Origin: Theodoxus fluviatilis
Taxonomy: Eukaryota > Mollusca > Gastropoda > Cycloneritida > Neritidae
NCBI GenBank assembly: GCA_034096865.1
Contig: JAWQFJ010002807.1
Location: 32,501 to 42,500, forward strand
DNA: 10,000 nucleotides
Direction of reading: 5' to 3'
The first letter of the stretch is position 1. Every line of letters begins with the position of its first letter. The notes under the pieces are model-generated. The model saw only the letters and a list, made by a program, of their open reading frames with translations. It did not search any database and was not told the DNA's origin. A program made the translations under genes and the position numbers. Below are positions 8,998 through 10,000 of the stretch, in pieces.

Positions 8998-9050
8998 GTG
9001 TGATGCCATGAACTTCGCTGAAGGTCTCTTTGTGCATGGGCTCTCCTCAG

Positions 9051-9189
9051 CGCATCCCGTTGCTCCTGACAACCTGACGTGTGTCGTGAACGAGCTGCAG
9101 ACGTACATGGACTGCTGGTGGAACCATCCTGAATTGTATGACGCCAACTCTTTCGTGACTCTCAACGTCACCTGGCACACACGCGGCAG
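9051..9189 (+). CDS. Exon 3: first half of the class I cytokine-receptor domain
   Basis: This 139 bp exon is phase 1 in and phase 2 out. Its residues run HPVAPDNLTCVVNE, then YMDCWWNHPELYD and FVTLNVTWHTRG. The paired Cys with the second in a C-x-W motif (C-W-W), 11 residues after the first, is the hallmark of the N-terminal fibronectin-like half of the cytokine receptor homology module. The P-x-NL-(T/S)-C-x-VNE wording closely resembles vertebrate gp130. NLT and NVT are glycosylation sequons. The acceptor is CTCTCCTCAG|CG and the donor is GGCAG|GTGAGT. The phase 1-2 pattern fits what I recall of class I receptor modules, each encoded by two exons. The WSxWS motif would lie beyond the window. 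Confidence 0.88.
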
Positions 9190-9348
9190 GTGAGTGTTAC
9201 GTCATCATTTGACCGTTGGTGAGTGCTTTGACTTTTCCGAATCTTGTCAATAGTTGGTCTTCTATACATAACTTTGCAGATTTCCAATTAGAAGGTGGAC
9301 GCCCTTGATCTGCAATAGAGTCGAAATTGTATAGAAGTGAATAGGATA

Positions 9349-9535
9349 TGAGAAGAGAGAAAGACAGACAGAGAGACAGACAGAGAGACAGACAGAGAGA
9401 CAGACAGACGGACGGACGGACGGACGGACGGACTGACAGACACACAGACAGACAGACACACAGACAGACAATCACAGAGACATACTCACACACACACACA
9501 AACACACACACACATACACGCACACACATATGCAC
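9349..9535. repeat. Compound microsatellite (GACAGA, GACG, CAGA, CA)n
   Basis: AGACAGACAGAG units pass into a run of GACG tetranucleotides (about 9407-9431), then CAGACA units and finally imperfect CA repeats. The open frames on both strands are repeat artefacts. Confidence 0.93.
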
Positions 9536-9565
9536 GCAGACTTGCTCCACAGTCTTTGGCGGAAT

Positions 9566-9887
9566 AAAGATATGCATAATATGGGTTTCCCTTTCATCAG
9601 CAATCAGAAGACATACATAATATGGGTGTCCTTTGCATGAGCACTCAGAAGACATGCATACTATGGGTGTCTTTTCATGAACGATCAGAGGATATGCATA
9701 CTATGGGTGTCCTTTTCATGAGCACTCAGAAGACATGCACATTATGGGTGTCTTTTCATGAATAATCAGAAGATATGCATACTGTGGGTGTCTTTTCATG
9801 AGCGATCAGAAAACGTGCATACTATGGGTGTCTTTTCATAAACGATCAGAAGACATGCATACTATGGATGTTCCTTTCATGAGCGGT
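9566..9887. repeat. Minisatellite, 8 copies of a ~40 bp unit
   Basis: Eight head-to-tail units of 40-42 bp have a core close to AAGACATGCATACTATGGG followed by TGTCTTTTCATGA and a variable ending such as GCACTCAG or ACGATCAG. Starts are near 9566, 9608, 9649, 9689, 9730, 9770, 9810 and 9850. The first and last copies are the most diverged, as expected for array edges. It lies wholly within intron 3, ending about 55 bp before the exon 4 acceptor. Confidence 0.93.
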
Positions 9888-9943
9888 TTGATTATAACTA
9901 TCAGTATATTCAGTCAACTTATAACTTTTGTCATTGGCCTCAG

Positions 9944-10000
9944 GACTGATGTCGTCACTCCGGCGAAAAACGATGTCTTGGCATGCCCAGAAATGAGGAA
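9944..10000 (+). CDS. Exon 4 (partial): continuation of the cytokine-receptor domain
   Basis: The acceptor TTGGCCTCAG ends at 9943. Joined in phase 2 to exon 3 (AG+G gives Arg), the frame reads TDVVTPAKNDVLACPEMR and stays open to the window edge. The Cys in LACP would match the third cysteine of the receptor module, which in this family pairs with a fourth a little further on. The exon is cut by the window, so its end and the rest of the receptor (WSxWS, fibronectin repeats, membrane span, JAK-binding boxes) are not seen. Confidence 0.75.

Larger units (their letters stand above)
7842..9050 (+). other. Intron 2 of the receptor gene
   Basis: This intron of about 1.2 kb, phase 1, runs from GTAAGT to TGGGCTCTCCTCAG. 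It is mostly low complexity: a pyrimidine-rich tract from about 7900 to 8600, then AT-richer sequence with a diverged 124 bp tandem duplication. The long open frames in the pyrimidine tract (Leu/Ser/Pro repeats on plus, Met/Arg repeats on minus) are compositional and not genes. Confidence 0.8.
9190..9943 (+). other. Intron 3 of the receptor gene
   Basis: This is a 754 bp phase 2 intron from GTGAGT to TCATTGGCCTCAG. It carries unremarkable sequence to about 9345, a (CAGA)/(GACG)/(CA) microsatellite at 9349-9535 and the 40 bp minisatellite at 9566-9887. Confidence 0.78.

Noticed and set aside
9197..9655. 152-codon minus-strand frame in intron 3
   Set aside because: It is built from the CAGA microsatellite plus the edge of the minisatellite, with no domain.

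Overview
This window looks like animal nuclear DNA. It has introns with GT/AG splice sites, very dense dinucleotide and tetranucleotide microsatellites, nested retrotransposon debris and no prokaryote-style gene packing. The repeat style and the type of retrotransposon suggest a lophotrochozoan, perhaps a gastropod mollusc, but that is inference. No RNA gene, CRISPR array or intact transposase/reverse transcriptase gene is visible.

Left part (1-1233): an unassigned flank, then about 750 bp of compound (GACA)n/(CA)n/(GA)n microsatellite. The long open frames here are repeat artefacts.

Middle (1234-6690): a dead non-LTR retrotransposon on the minus strand. From 6690 downwards it has a 5'-truncated APE-type endonuclease, a linker, a reverse transcriptase (motif C reads FADA, not FADD), a C-terminal domain, a C-x2-C-x7-H-x4-C knuckle, and a 3' end with AATAAA and a short GTTCA-type tail. 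Both of its ends abut (GA)n, so it may have landed in a microsatellite. Its C-terminal coding part is split by a 2.1 kb inserted element (1662-3773). That element consists of two ~780 bp arms in inverted orientation around a 542 bp spacer, with TGTTA...TAACA termini and a 4 bp target duplication (CTTG/TTTG, one mismatch). Removing the insert and one target copy rejoins the host reading frame exactly.

Right part (6855-10000): the 5' portion of a plus-strand gene. The exons encode a signal peptide, an Ig-like domain (7566-7841) and the start of a class I cytokine receptor domain with Cys and C-x-W signatures (9051-9189), then a partial fourth exon from 9944. Intron phases (1, 1, 2) agree across all four exons and the joined frame is open. 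Domain order and local similarity point to a gp130/Domeless-like receptor that would signal through JAK-STAT. Its introns hold a coding-like minus-strand block, a ~600 bp pyrimidine tract, a 124 bp tandem duplication, a (CAGA)n microsatellite and an eight-copy 40 bp minisatellite.
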